Positions 52,757 to 61,378 of a stretch of DNA of 64,000 bases are shown piece after piece. This DNA comes from Mycolicibacterium iranicum. Its GTDB lineage: Bacteria > Actinomycetota > Actinomycetes > Mycobacteriales > Mycobacteriaceae. Under the pieces are notes generated by a model, which was not told the DNA's origin, ran no database searches, and saw only the letters and a list, made by a program, of their open reading frames with translations. Position numbers and translations under genes: made by a program. How positions within the stretch are numbered: the stretch's first letter is position 1; each line of letters begins with the position of its first letter. The stretch is from positions 62,001 through 126,000 of the forward strand of contig NZ_LWCS01000021.1 of NCBI RefSeq assembly GCF_001650495.1, given 5' to 3'.

Positions 52757-53408
52757 GCGGCCTCCTTGCCGAATATCCGTTGATCAGCGTGCAGATGTCC
52801 GCCGTGACGACCTCGGCGAACGAGCGACTTCCGAATGCACCTGCCGCCCAGTGCCTCGCACCCTCGCTGACCATGGTCTGAGCCAGGTATGCCAGATGCG
52901 CGATATCGACCGTGGCGGGTAGCTTGCCGTCGACCTTGGCCCGCGTGAAGAGTTCGGTGAACATGTCAGCGTCGACCGGGGGTGGGTTGGCGTGGGCGAG
53001 GATGCGGTGTTCGTGCCGGTAGCCCTCAAGGATGGTCTCGATGATGAGTTCGGGAGGGTTGCGGGCCATCGACTGTTCGAAGGCGCTCAGGGCGGCCGAG
53101 AGAACGTCCGCGATCTCGTAGGGCCGTTTCAGCAGTTCGTGGATCGCGCGGTGCGCCGACTGCGTCGAGAGCACGCCGACCTCGAAGAGCACGTCCTCTT
53201 TTCGGGGGAAGTAGAAGTAGAACAGCGCCTTGGACACGCCCGCTGCGGTGCAGATGTCGGCGACGGTGGTCGTGGCATAGCCGTTCGTCCGCCACAGTGC
53301 CATCGCCGCCTGCACGAGCATCCGCTTGGTCTCTCGTGACCGGGCGCGCTGAAACGATGCCCGCCGCTGACCACGGTCAGCAGTGGAGTCCGGCTTGATT
53401 ACGCCCAC
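52731..53408 (-). CDS. TetR-family transcriptional regulator
   Basis: A protein of about 225 residues with a TetR DNA-binding domain (LVQAAMALWRTNGYATTTVA, then CTAAGVSKALFYFYFPRKED). GTG 53,408 is preferred to a TTG at 53,444, because the longer form would translate one of two direct repeats in the promoter. It heads the operon with the ACAD11-like pair and quinone reductase and likely controls it. Confidence 0.82.
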   Translation of the reverse strand: MGVIKPDSTADRGQRRASFQRARSRETKRMLVQAAMALWRTNGYATTTVADICTAAGVSKALFYFYFPRKEDVLFEVGVLSTQSAHRAIHELLKRPYEIADVLSAALSAFEQSMARNPPELIIETILEGYRHEHRILAHANPPPVDADMFTELFTRAKVDGKLPATVDIAHLAYLAQTMVSEGARHWAAGAFGSRSFAEVVTADICTLINGYSARRPHVGFRDRP

Positions 53409-53418
53409 AGAGGCGAAG

Positions 53419-53476
53419 TTAACAGGCTCATGCGCGGTATCCAATAGCTGACCGGCGTAAAACTAACTGATTCATG
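53419..53476. promoter_or_regulatory. Pair of direct repeats in the TetR/VOC divergent region
   Basis: TTAACAGGCTCATG (53,419-53,432) and CTAACTGATTCATG (53,463-53,476) match at 10 of 14 positions. Both sit between the TetR and VOC gene starts, so one may serve each direction. Confidence 0.35.
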
Positions 53477-53518
53477 GATTCGCCATTGGCCGGCGGTTTC
53501 GATGGGTAGCGTTCGGCC

Positions 53519-53959
53519 ATGCCCAATCACCTCCACCACGTCGTCATGCGCAGTCATTCGGCGGCGGACTTCATCGCCTTCCTGACCGACGTGGTCGGTA
53601 TGACGGTCGCGTACGAGATGCGGGTGCCGGGGCCGGTTCTGGAGACGACGCTGGGCTGGCCACCGTCGGATGGTGCCGACGTGACGATCCTCGGCAGCGG
53701 AGAGGCCGGCCTGATCGAAGTGCTCGACGTCCCTGAACACCTGCGGGCCGTCGCACCCGAAGGCCTGGCCGCCCTGTCTTTCCTGACCGACGAGTTCGCC
53801 CGCAGCCGGGAGGCCGCAGGAAAACACGCCGACGATGTGACCGTCTTCGATGCGGGCGTGCCCGGTGTCGATCTGTTTTTCTGCACCGTAGGGGGTGTGC
53901 CGATGGAGTTCATGGGCAGCTACGCGCTCGGAGAAGGCGATCAGCGCACGGCAGAATGA
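53519..53959 (+). CDS. Glyoxalase/VOC superfamily protein
   Basis: A 146-residue VOC-fold protein: LHHVVMRSHSAADFIAFLTD at the start (metal His in HHV), two beta-alpha-beta-beta-beta repeats, and VPMEFMGSY near the end with the second-site Glu. The family includes glyoxalase I, epimerases such as methylmalonyl-CoA epimerase, and binding proteins. It diverges from the TetR gene. The exact reaction is unclear. Confidence 0.75.
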   Translation: MPNHLHHVVMRSHSAADFIAFLTDVVGMTVAYEMRVPGPVLETTLGWPPSDGADVTILGSGEAGLIEVLDVPEHLRAVAPEGLAALSFLTDEFARSREAAGKHADDVTVFDAGVPGVDLFFCTVGGVPMEFMGSYALGEGDQRTAE

Positions 53960-53963
53960 TGGC

Positions 53964-54149
53964 ATGAGCGCGCTGAGAGTCGCTGCGCTGGCGTTCGCCG
54001 CGCTGGCGCTGACAGCCGGAGGCCTTCAGCTGCTGGCTTTCGCGTCGGGTGGCTCACCACGGCACCTCATCCTCGGTGGATTCGCCTGTGCTGTCGGTGT
54101 TTCGGTCGGTTCCGCGGTGGTCGCCGCAGTGCTGCGGTCCCGGCGCTGA
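53964..54149 (+). CDS. Small membrane protein, two helices
   Basis: A 61-residue hydrophobic protein: residues 4-27 and 35-57 would each span the membrane, with a short loop GGSPRHL and a basic end VLRSRR. It begins four bases after the VOC stop. I do not recognise a family. It is too small for confident assignment, but codon use fits coding sequence. Confidence 0.55.
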   Translation: MSALRVAALAFAALALTAGGLQLLAFASGGSPRHLILGGFACAVGVSVGSAVVAAVLRSRR

Positions 54150-54159
54150 CCCGGCCCCG

Positions 54160-55113
54160 TCACAGCTCGGCGGTGACGGACGCCAGGAACTGCGCGGTGC
54201 GTTCGCGTGAGCGGCGCCGGGCGGCAGCGTCGCCGCCGAGGGGGATGATGCGCGCGGCCAGGTCGGTGACGCCCGCGTCGCGGTAGGCGCCGAGCCGGCG
54301 TGCGACCGCGGATTCGTCGCCTGCCGCCATCGTGTCGCCGACGTCCTCGGCGTCACCGTGCTCCAACAGCGCCACGTAGTTGGGCGAGAAGTGGGCGTGT
54401 CCGAGGATCTCGCTGGCGTGCGTGCGCGCATCGTCGACCTCGCCGGGTGCGCACAACGCGACCGGCACTCCGGCGACGATGCGGGGCGCGGGCCGGCCCG
54501 CGCCCTCGGCGGCCGCGGTGATGCGCGGCGCGACGTGCTCGCCCACCGCGCGTTCGTCGGCCATCCACAGGACAGTGCCGTCGGCGCGTTCGCCGGCTAT
54601 CCGCAGCATTGTGGGGCCCAGCGCCGCGAGCAGGACCGGCGGCGCGACATCGGTGACATCGATAGGGCTGTGCACCCGGAAGCCGTCGTTCTCGACGTTG
54701 ATCTGGCCCGGCCCCGCCAAGGCGGCAGCGAGCACGTCGAGATGGTCTCGCAACGTCCGCACCGGCTTGCCGTAGGGAAGACCCAACTGGCCGTTGATGA
54801 TCCAGTCGTGCGAAAGGCCGAGGCCCAGCGTGAAACGGCCCCGGCAGGCGGCATTGGTGGTCAGCGCCTGCTGGGCCAGGATCAGCGGGTGGCGCGTCTG
54901 GATCGGAACCACCGCGGTGCCGAGTTCGATCGTGTTCGTCGACGCGCCCAGCAGCGCGATCGCCGTCATCGCATCCAGATACCCGGGCACCTGGGGGAAC
55001 CAGAACGAACTGAACCCCGCCTCTTCGGCGGCGACACCGTCGGAGATCAGCCCGGGCAGACGGTCCCGGCGATCCCGCTCCTTGTCCGAGCCCACCATCA
55101 AGCCGATGCGCAT
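54160..55113 (-). CDS. Luciferase-like oxidoreductase, probably F420- or FMN-dependent
   Basis: A 317-residue LLM-class protein. The opening MRIGLMVGSDKERDRR, the SSFWFPQVPGYLDAM region and GRFTLGLGLSHDWIING are typical of actinobacterial F420-dependent members. It is shorter than the FMN-type enzyme at 9482 and has no charged tail. It starts at ATG 55,113, 12 bases after an EthD-like gene. Likely role: reduction or oxidation of a small carbonyl. Confidence 0.82.
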   Translation of the reverse strand: MRIGLMVGSDKERDRRDRLPGLISDGVAAEEAGFSSFWFPQVPGYLDAMTAIALLGASTNTIELGTAVVPIQTRHPLILAQQALTTNAACRGRFTLGLGLSHDWIINGQLGLPYGKPVRTLRDHLDVLAAALAGPGQINVENDGFRVHSPIDVTDVAPPVLLAALGPTMLRIAGERADGTVLWMADERAVGEHVAPRITAAAEGAGRPAPRIVAGVPVALCAPGEVDDARTHASEILGHAHFSPNYVALLEHGDAEDVGDTMAAGDESAVARRLGAYRDAGVTDLAARIIPLGGDAAARRRSRERTAQFLASVTAEL

Positions 55114-55125
55114 GGCGCTCCTTCG

Positions 55126-55869
55126 TCACGGCACATGGCGGTCCCACTCGTGCGGCGTCACCGGATGGAACGGCGCGGCCAGCAGCGGCTGTGTGCCGGC
55201 CTCCTCCCAGCGCTTCGTCAGCACCGGCGCCAGTCTGCGCGCGACCACCACCGGGTCGCCGTCGAGGAAGCAATACGTCAGGTGCTGGCCGACTTTGGCA
55301 CTCGCGAGCCCCGCATCCGCGTTCAGCGTCGACGCCGACCACACCCCGGCGACGCCGTCGACGTCGAGGAGCGCTGCGGGATCCGATGATTCGTGTTCCA
55401 ACAGGACGAACACACCTCGCACGGGCCACCAGGGCAGCACATCGGCACCCACCTTGACCCTGGGCGCGGCGTCCTTGCTCTGCACGCCGTAGACGCCGCG
55501 CTCGACAGGAGGGAGTAGAGCGATCTTGCGCCCGGCGTTCCCGAGTGCGGTCGACAGGTCGTTGAACGCCTCCAGCCCGACGGTGTCGGTGAAGAAGTAC
55601 GTCATCACATGGTCGATGGTGTCGAACCGCGGATCGCCGGGAAGTCGGGCCTGCCGGCACTCCGGCGTCGAGACCAGGCGCAGCGACGCGCGGACCGCCG
55701 AAAGACGATGCTGTTCTGGACGGTGATCGAGTGTGTGCCATCGCAGATAGTCGGCGTCGAGGCCCTCGGGGTGGCGGGAAGCCATCGACACGAACAGCGT
55801 CGTGATGTCCCCGCGGCCGACGGCAAGTACCCCGTCGACCTCGTCGGACGGCGTTCCCGGAAGCTGCAT
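55126..55869 (-). CDS. EthD-like protein, possible tandem dimeric alpha/beta barrel
   Basis: A 247-residue protein. The stretch ADYLRWHTLDHRPEQ resembles EthD-type dimeric ferredoxin-like folds, and a second weaker repeat begins near GVFVLLEHESSD. The function of such proteins is mostly unknown; some assist oxygenases. ATG 55,869 overlaps the upstream stop (ATGA), so it is in one operon with the epimerase and the LLM gene. Confidence 0.6.
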   Translation of the reverse strand: MQLPGTPSDEVDGVLAVGRGDITTLFVSMASRHPEGLDADYLRWHTLDHRPEQHRLSAVRASLRLVSTPECRQARLPGDPRFDTIDHVMTYFFTDTVGLEAFNDLSTALGNAGRKIALLPPVERGVYGVQSKDAAPRVKVGADVLPWWPVRGVFVLLEHESSDPAALLDVDGVAGVWSASTLNADAGLASAKVGQHLTYCFLDGDPVVVARRLAPVLTKRWEEAGTQPLLAAPFHPVTPHEWDRHVP

Positions 55870-56798
55870 CACGTGCTCCTCGTGCTCGTCGGTCCGGCGT
55901 CGGCGAGTGCCAGTTCGGGATAGCGAGCAGCCACCATCCTCCGGAACCCTTCTCGCCACGGCACTTTCGTCCGACCGAGGACGTCGTGCATACGGGTGAC
56001 GTCGGGCCACAGGGGTGTGTGGGCGTCGGGCGTGTATTCGAAGACGGGTTCGACGCCGACCAGTTCGCCGAGGTACGTGCAGTACTCCTCGACGCTGACG
56101 GTCTCGCTGCCCGCCCAATTGACCACCTGAGGCGGTGTCGCCGCGACCTCCATCGCACGGATGCCGAGCTCGACGTAGTCGTCCTCGTAGATCGGGTTGT
56201 AGTTGTTCGGCTTGTCGGGATGCAACCGGATCGGCCTGCGCGCCAGGATCGCATCGAGCCGGTCCGCCGCGGACCCCCCTTCCGGTCCGTAGGTCGAGCA
56301 GATCCGGATGATCGTCAGAGGGATGCGGTGATGCCGCGCGATCCAGTCGCACACGGCTTCGGCGGCAATCTTGGAGAAGCTGTAATTGGCCCGCAACGGA
56401 ACGCCGGGGGGATCGTCCTCGGTGAGGGGGCGCCTGCCCTGATACCCGTAGATCGAACCCGTCGAGCACAGCACGAAGCCTTTGGCGGCGCGGCAGTGAT
56501 ACAGAAGATCGCCCGAGTTGTGCGCGTTCGTCTCGACGGCCTGCTTCCACCCGCCCGTCCCCGGGTCCACGGCCGCGTGGAACACATAGCCGAAATCGTC
56601 GGCAAGAACGGAGAAGTCGCCCGCACTGAGGTCCAGGGCCAGCGGTGCGATCCCTGCCGCGGTGAGCTTGTCCCGGTCTGCCGGGTCGCGCAACCGGGCC
56701 GCGCCCCACACCTCGTTGTGCGCCGCGAGCGCGCGCGCAATCGGAAACGCGATCTTTCCGGTGGCCCCGGTGATCAGAATCTTCTCGCCGTGCAGCAC
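55869..56798 (-). CDS. NAD-dependent epimerase/dehydratase family protein
   Basis: A 309-residue extended SDR. TGATGKIAFPIARAL is the nucleotide motif, Ser in CSTGSIYG and YSFSK the active site. GTG 56,798 has a GGGAGG ribosome site. It is first in a three-gene operon (with the EthD-like and LLM genes) and diverges from an acyl-CoA dehydrogenase gene. The substrate may be a hydroxy-lipid rather than a sugar nucleotide. Confidence 0.82.
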   Translation of the reverse strand: MLHGEKILITGATGKIAFPIARALAAHNEVWGAARLRDPADRDKLTAAGIAPLALDLSAGDFSVLADDFGYVFHAAVDPGTGGWKQAVETNAHNSGDLLYHCRAAKGFVLCSTGSIYGYQGRRPLTEDDPPGVPLRANYSFSKIAAEAVCDWIARHHRIPLTIIRICSTYGPEGGSAADRLDAILARRPIRLHPDKPNNYNPIYEDDYVELGIRAMEVAATPPQVVNWAGSETVSVEEYCTYLGELVGVEPVFEYTPDAHTPLWPDVTRMHDVLGRTKVPWREGFRRMVAARYPELALADAGPTSTRST

Positions 56799-56847
56799 AA
56801 GTGACCTCCCTTCGCCTCTTCAGTCATAGCGCATACACCCGCTAATG

Positions 56848-56861
56848 TTAAGTACTTGATA
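56848..56861. promoter_or_regulatory. Near-palindrome in divergent epimerase/dehydrogenase promoter
   Basis: TTAAGTACTTGATA contains the perfect palindrome AAGTACTT (56,850-56,857). It sits between divergent starts at 56,798 and 56,895. Its reverse complement is close to TATCAACTACTT at 58,857-58,868. Confidence 0.35.
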
Positions 56862-56894
56862 TGTTTGGCGGATCCTGGATCGGAGGGCGGACCC

Positions 56895-58073
56895 GTGCAG
56901 CTGACATTCGATGACGACGTCGAAGGCTTCCGCGCGGAGTTCATCGCTTTTCTCGATGCCCATCTGCCGCCCGAGGCCGACGCCGCGAGCGAAGCGTCCC
57001 GATCGACAGCTCATGTGCCGCAGTGGGCCCGCCGGTGGCAGCAGGTGCAATTCGAGCACGGCTGGCTGCTGCCAGGAAACGCGCCGGAGTTCGGTGGCCG
57101 CAACGCGGGCGTTTTCGAACAGTTCGTCCATCGCGAGGAATTGGCACGCCGTCGGATCTACCACTGTTTCAATCCGCAGGGCGTTGGGATCATCGCCGCA
57201 TCGCTGCTTGCGTTCGGCACGGACGAGCAGAAACAACGCTGGGCAGTGCCGATCCTGCGAGGCGAGCTCACGGCATCCCTCGGCATGAGCGAACCGGGCG
57301 CGGGGTCGGATCTGGCGGGACTGAGCACACGGGCGGCACGCGACGGCGACGAGTTCGTGGTCAACGGACAGAAGGTGTGGACGTCGGGCGCCCACGACGC
57401 CGATGTCCTGCTCACGTTCGTGCGGACGGACCCGGATGCCGGACGGCACAAAGGGATCAGCGCGCTGCTGATTCCCACGCGCACACCCGGCGTCGAGTGC
57501 AGGCCGTTCGCCAGCGTCCACGACCCCAGGAACTTCGACTTCAACGAGGTCTTCTTCACCGACGTGCGGGTGCCGGCGACCAACCTCGTCGGCCCCGTGA
57601 ACGACGGGTGGAAGGTGGCGAACGGGTCACTGGGTCACGAACGTACGATGATGTGGATGTCGTTCGCCGACCGGATGGGGCAGACGCTCGAAACGTACTG
57701 TCCCGCAGGCGAAGTGAATCGCGATGCGTACGCCACCATCGCCATGGACCTCTACGCGCTGCGGCTGCTCGGGTCCGCGGCGCTGGGACAGGCCGCCCGC
57801 GGGGAGCGAGACGTTCCGGCGGTGTCGGTGCTGAAGGTGCTGGGCTCGGAGGCCGAGCAGAACGCCTACCGCCACGTGCTGGAGGCCTCCGGCGCCGATG
57901 CGCTGCTCGGGGACGCGCCGAGCGGCCTCTACAACCCATTCGCTCCCGAGCAGTACACGGCAAGCTGGTTCACGCGCTACCTCGGGAGCTTCGCCGGCAC
58001 CATCGCAGGTGGGACCTCGGAGATTCAGCGCAACATCATCGCGCAGCGGATCCTCGGACTGCCTGCGCGCTGA
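56895..58073 (+). CDS. Acyl-CoA dehydrogenase, FadE type
   Basis: A 392-residue acyl-CoA dehydrogenase: SEPGAGSDLAGLSTRAA, FVVNGQKVWTSGA and TIAGGTSEIQRNIIAQRI. Gly takes the place of the medium-chain catalytic Glu, as in the mycobacterial heteromeric group, though no partner gene adjoins. GTG 56,895 follows a GGAGGGCGGA stretch. Its last 38 bases overlap the convergent membrane-protein gene. Confidence 0.88.
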   Translation: MQLTFDDDVEGFRAEFIAFLDAHLPPEADAASEASRSTAHVPQWARRWQQVQFEHGWLLPGNAPEFGGRNAGVFEQFVHREELARRRIYHCFNPQGVGIIAASLLAFGTDEQKQRWAVPILRGELTASLGMSEPGAGSDLAGLSTRAARDGDEFVVNGQKVWTSGAHDADVLLTFVRTDPDAGRHKGISALLIPTRTPGVECRPFASVHDPRNFDFNEVFFTDVRVPATNLVGPVNDGWKVANGSLGHERTMMWMSFADRMGQTLETYCPAGEVNRDAYATIAMDLYALRLLGSAALGQAARGERDVPAVSVLKVLGSEAEQNAYRHVLEASGADALLGDAPSGLYNPFAPEQYTASWFTRYLGSFAGTIAGGTSEIQRNIIAQRILGLPAR

Positions 58074-58836
58074 GTGCCTCCGCGCCGGCCCGTCGGGTCA
58101 GGTAGTCGATCTGCAGGTGGATCGAGTAGAGCACCAGGGGTGGCAGCACGATGAACGGGATGTTCTCGCCGATGAACTTGAACCCGAGACCGAACGCGCC
58201 CTGTCCGATGTTGCCGAACCCCGCGCCGACCTCCGCCAGAAAGTACACCGCGGTGCTGCTCATCAGAATCGCGCACCCGGCGAAGGTGACCCAGAGACAC
58301 CGGATTCGCGATTCGGTTGACAGCCCCGTGCGCACCAGGCGGGTCCACATGGCGAACACGGTGAGCCCGGTCAGCACGCCGACGACCTCCAGCGCGAAGA
58401 TCCAGGGATTGCCGCTGACATAGCGGGTATCGGCGAGACCGTACTGCCACCACAGCCATTTCCAGCCGGGGTCGGTCGTTGGCGCCCACAGTCCGAGCGG
58501 ATGTCCGATCAGGAACATGAGTTCGTAGCCGATCTGGCTACCTGCGGTGTATGGCAGGTAGAAAAGCGTGAGCTCGGCCGCCTTGTCGAGCCGGGTTCGC
58601 CTCTCGCCCGGCGCATTCCACAGGATTACGAACGGCAGCAGCATCACCGGGATGCCGAAGATCAGGTTGACGACGACGTCGGTGGTGAACGTCGGCGCAA
58701 TGAGCCCGATGCTGACGCCGACGGTCACCAACAGGAACATCGCGAACGTGAAGATCCCGGTCCAGGTGTAGATCTTCAGCCGGTGCGGCGCCCAGGGCTG
58801 GGCGAAGTTCGGTTCACGGTCATCCGGCGTCGTCAC
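58036..58836 (-). CDS. Integral membrane protein of the NorQ/NorD-like operon
   Basis: A 266-residue protein with about six membrane helices (near 25-47, 53-73, 88-112, 145-167, 180-202 and 222-243) and no signal peptide. The loop GHPLGLWAPTTDPGWKWLWW between helices three and four is rich in Trp and Pro. It does not match a family I can name; an emopamil-binding or sterol-isomerase-like fold is possible. GTG 58,836 is 26 bases after the VWA gene stop, so it is last in the operon. Confidence 0.75.
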   Translation of the reverse strand: MTTPDDREPNFAQPWAPHRLKIYTWTGIFTFAMFLLVTVGVSIGLIAPTFTTDVVVNLIFGIPVMLLPFVILWNAPGERRTRLDKAAELTLFYLPYTAGSQIGYELMFLIGHPLGLWAPTTDPGWKWLWWQYGLADTRYVSGNPWIFALEVVGVLTGLTVFAMWTRLVRTGLSTESRIRCLWVTFAGCAILMSSTAVYFLAEVGAGFGNIGQGAFGLGFKFIGENIPFIVLPPLVLYSIHLQIDYLTRRAGAEALSAQAVRGSAAR

Positions 58837-58862
58837 GTCGCAACCTCTGTTCGCAGTATCAA

Positions 58863-60572
58863 CTACTTGTGATTGACGGGCGAAGCATATACCCGGCGCG
58901 GTCGTGGAGCGGAAAGTTCCCGCAGGGCCGTCAGAAACAGTTCGTCCATCCGCGGGCTCAGTTCGGCGAGGGTGGCGCCAACCGCGTGACACGCTGACCC
59001 GAAGACGCGCTCCAGTGAGTCGGGGTTCGTGGACGCGCCGATCGACAGGCACAAACACGCCACCCCGTCACCGCGAAGCTCTTCGAGCGCCCTGCGTGCA
59101 TCGGCTTCTGCGTATCGGCCTTCGTAGCCGTCGTCGTAGGGGTAGCCGTCGGACAACACCACCATCAGTCTGTGCGGCGTTCCCGCAGTGCGCTTGAGGA
59201 TCTCCCCGGCGCCGCGGATGCCTGCGCCCAACCGGGTGTAGCCCGAGGGATGCAGCTGAGCCAGACGGGCCCGGGCGAGCGCGTCGAATCGTTGACCAAA
59301 GCCCTTGACCATCGGCAGCTGGACCGCCCGCCTGCTCTGTGAACGGAATCCGTACACGGCTACACGGTCGCCGAGTTCGTCGAGCGCCGCGGCAAGAGTG
59401 GCGGCCGCGTGCCGCTGATGGTCATGCACGGCCAGGCCGTCGCCGTCTGCGTCGACGGCCGATCCCGACGCGTCGAGCAGGATGAGCACGCCGAGGTGGC
59501 GGGCCACCTTGGGGCGGTCGATGTACACATGCTCAGGTGACGAGTGGCCCGAGCGCAGATCGACCGACAGGTCGAGCAACGCCTCGGTATCCAGGTCGTC
59601 TCCGTCTGGCCGCCGACGCAACACAGCCGGATCGAGTCCGACCCGCGCAAGCGTGCGCCGCAGGACAGCGTCATGGGTGGAGATCGTGTCACCCGATTCC
59701 ACCCGTGCGGTGACCGGGAAGTCGACGACGCGGCACCAGTCCTCGCGGTATGCCTTGCGGTGGACGTCCCACTCCGGGAACCACGAGCCCCCGACCCCTA
59801 CTGCGGCGCCGGGCTTCTCACCACCTGTGAAACGGATCGGCGTGGAGGGCGGTCGCGCATCGGCGCCAGCCCGCGATGTCCGCAGCGTCGATCCGACCGA
59901 CAACTGGCCGCCGGCGCCCTCGCCGCCTGCGGAGCGCGAGCGGCCGAACAGCATGCGCAGAAAGGTGCCGGTCGCTTGCGGCCCGAGGGGTGCCTCGAAC
60001 AGTTTGAGGATCCGGCTCTTTTCGGCGGGTTCGTCGTCCTCGTCGTCCGTACCCGGGGGATCCACGGTTTCGAACTGCATCCCGACGTCGCGATCGGTCG
60101 GGGTGGTGCGCGAATCCACCTGCCGACGGCCGACTTTCGACGGCCGTATCGACCCGAACCACTCCGGGGCGGCGTCCAATCTGGTTCTGCCGGCGGCAAT
60201 CTGCAGCGATTCTTCGGGACCGGCTGACCGTGGTGGGATGCCGGGTCCCACCTCGGCCGCCAACGGGAGCCATCGCGCCGCCTCGGCGAGTACCCGATGC
60301 CCTTCGATCGCCAGGTAGCGCCGGGCGAGGCCCGGCCGCGCCCGAAGCCGGTTGATGTACCTGGCATCGAGGCTTCCGGCTCCCAGGAGCGCGCCCTGCA
60401 CCAGTATCTGGAGGCGTTGCGCGTCGGCATCGGCATTCGCGGCGACGAAGATCGTCCCGCCGTCGGTGTATGCGGGTTCGCCCGGAGCAGCCACGGCCAC
60501 CTCGACCGGCTTGCCGGCCAGGAACGCGGCCAGGAACCGGAAGCGCCATGGGTTCGGGGGACCGGAAGTCAC
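58863..60572 (-). CDS. VWA-domain protein, NorD/CbbO-like
   Basis: A 569-residue protein with a C-terminal von Willebrand A domain. Its metal-ion adhesion site is complete: Asp367-x-Ser369-x-Ser371 (LLDASGSAVD), Thr446 (SGYTRLG) and Asp475 (LSDGYPYD). The middle has an acidic, probably flexible stretch (DDEDDEPAE). NorD/CbbO proteins work with a NorQ/CbbQ ATPase to insert metal into or reactivate an enzyme. The partner ATPase gene overlaps its start (GTGA). No NO reductase or Rubisco gene is here, so the client must be something else. Confidence 0.87.
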   Translation of the reverse strand: MTSGPPNPWRFRFLAAFLAGKPVEVAVAAPGEPAYTDGGTIFVAANADADAQRLQILVQGALLGAGSLDARYINRLRARPGLARRYLAIEGHRVLAEAARWLPLAAEVGPGIPPRSAGPEESLQIAAGRTRLDAAPEWFGSIRPSKVGRRQVDSRTTPTDRDVGMQFETVDPPGTDDEDDEPAEKSRILKLFEAPLGPQATGTFLRMLFGRSRSAGGEGAGGQLSVGSTLRTSRAGADARPPSTPIRFTGGEKPGAAVGVGGSWFPEWDVHRKAYREDWCRVVDFPVTARVESGDTISTHDAVLRRTLARVGLDPAVLRRRPDGDDLDTEALLDLSVDLRSGHSSPEHVYIDRPKVARHLGVLILLDASGSAVDADGDGLAVHDHQRHAAATLAAALDELGDRVAVYGFRSQSRRAVQLPMVKGFGQRFDALARARLAQLHPSGYTRLGAGIRGAGEILKRTAGTPHRLMVVLSDGYPYDDGYEGRYAEADARRALEELRGDGVACLCLSIGASTNPDSLERVFGSACHAVGATLAELSPRMDELFLTALRELSAPRPRRVYASPVNHK

Positions 60573-61378
60573 CGACGAGGGAGGAGGGCGTCGACGAGTT
60601 CGCCGAGTCCCCGGATCACGTCGGGGTCGTCGGACAGGACCTCCACGACGCCCGACTGGATCGCATCGCGCAGGCTCAACCCCTCGGCCACGAGACCTCC
60701 CGCCAGGATCAGCATCCGGGTTGACGCCACCTCGTTGAGTGCCGATCGGTCCAGGCCGCGGATCGCGTTCCCGACGGCGACCAACGACCCGGCGACCGAT
60801 TCGTCGACCCCCGACTCGCGGGCGACCACGTCGGTCTCGATACCGGCAGGCGGGAAGTCGAGGGTGATGGCGACGAAACGCTGACGGGTCGATTCCTTCA
60901 GGTTCTTCAGGATGCTCTGATAGCCCGGGTTATAGGACACGACGAGTTGAAAGCCCGGCGCTGCAGGCAAAGTCGTACCGAGGCGATCGATCGGTAGTTC
61001 GCGTCGATGATCGGCGAGGGGATGGATGACCACCGTGGTGTCCTGACGCGCCTCGACGATCTCATCGAGGTAGCAGAGGGCGCCGGTGCGGACCGCGCGA
61101 GTCAACGGTCCGTCCACCCACACGGTCTCACCTCCCTTCAGCAGGAAGCGGCCCACCAGGTCGGCCGACGTCATGTCCTCGTGGCCGGCCACGGTGATCA
61201 GCTCGCGGCGGAGTTCGTGCGCCATCGCCTCGACGAATCGGGTTTTGCCGCATCCGGTGGGCCCTTTGAGCAGTATCGGGATGCCGCGGCGGGCCGCCGC
61301 CCGGAAGGTGTCGGCTTCGCCGCCGACGGCGCGGTAGAACGGTGCCGCCGTCAGCAGCCGTGAGTTATTGCCCGTCAT
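60569..61378 (-). CDS. MoxR-type AAA ATPase, NorQ/CbbQ-like
   Basis: A 269-residue AAA+ ATPase. Walker A is GPTGCGKT (39-46), Walker B LCYLDEI (101-107), sensor 1 SYNPGYQS, and a C-terminal helical lid is present. It closely fits NirQ/NorQ/CbbQ, chaperones that pair with a VWA protein to activate metalloenzymes. Start and stop overlap both operon neighbours. The client is likely one of the two membrane proteins in the operon or an enzyme bound to them. Confidence 0.9.
   Translation of the reverse strand: MTGNNSRLLTAAPFYRAVGGEADTFRAAARRGIPILLKGPTGCGKTRFVEAMAHELRRELITVAGHEDMTSADLVGRFLLKGGETVWVDGPLTRAVRTGALCYLDEIVEARQDTTVVIHPLADHRRELPIDRLGTTLPAAPGFQLVVSYNPGYQSILKNLKESTRQRFVAITLDFPPAGIETDVVARESGVDESVAGSLVAVGNAIRGLDRSALNEVASTRMLILAGGLVAEGLSLRDAIQSGVVEVLSDDPDVIRGLGELVDALLPRR

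Noticed and set aside
54353..56254. A 633-codon minus-strand frame across three genes
   Set aside because: It is in another frame of the LLM, EthD-like and epimerase genes, which all have recognisable folds and coupled junctions.
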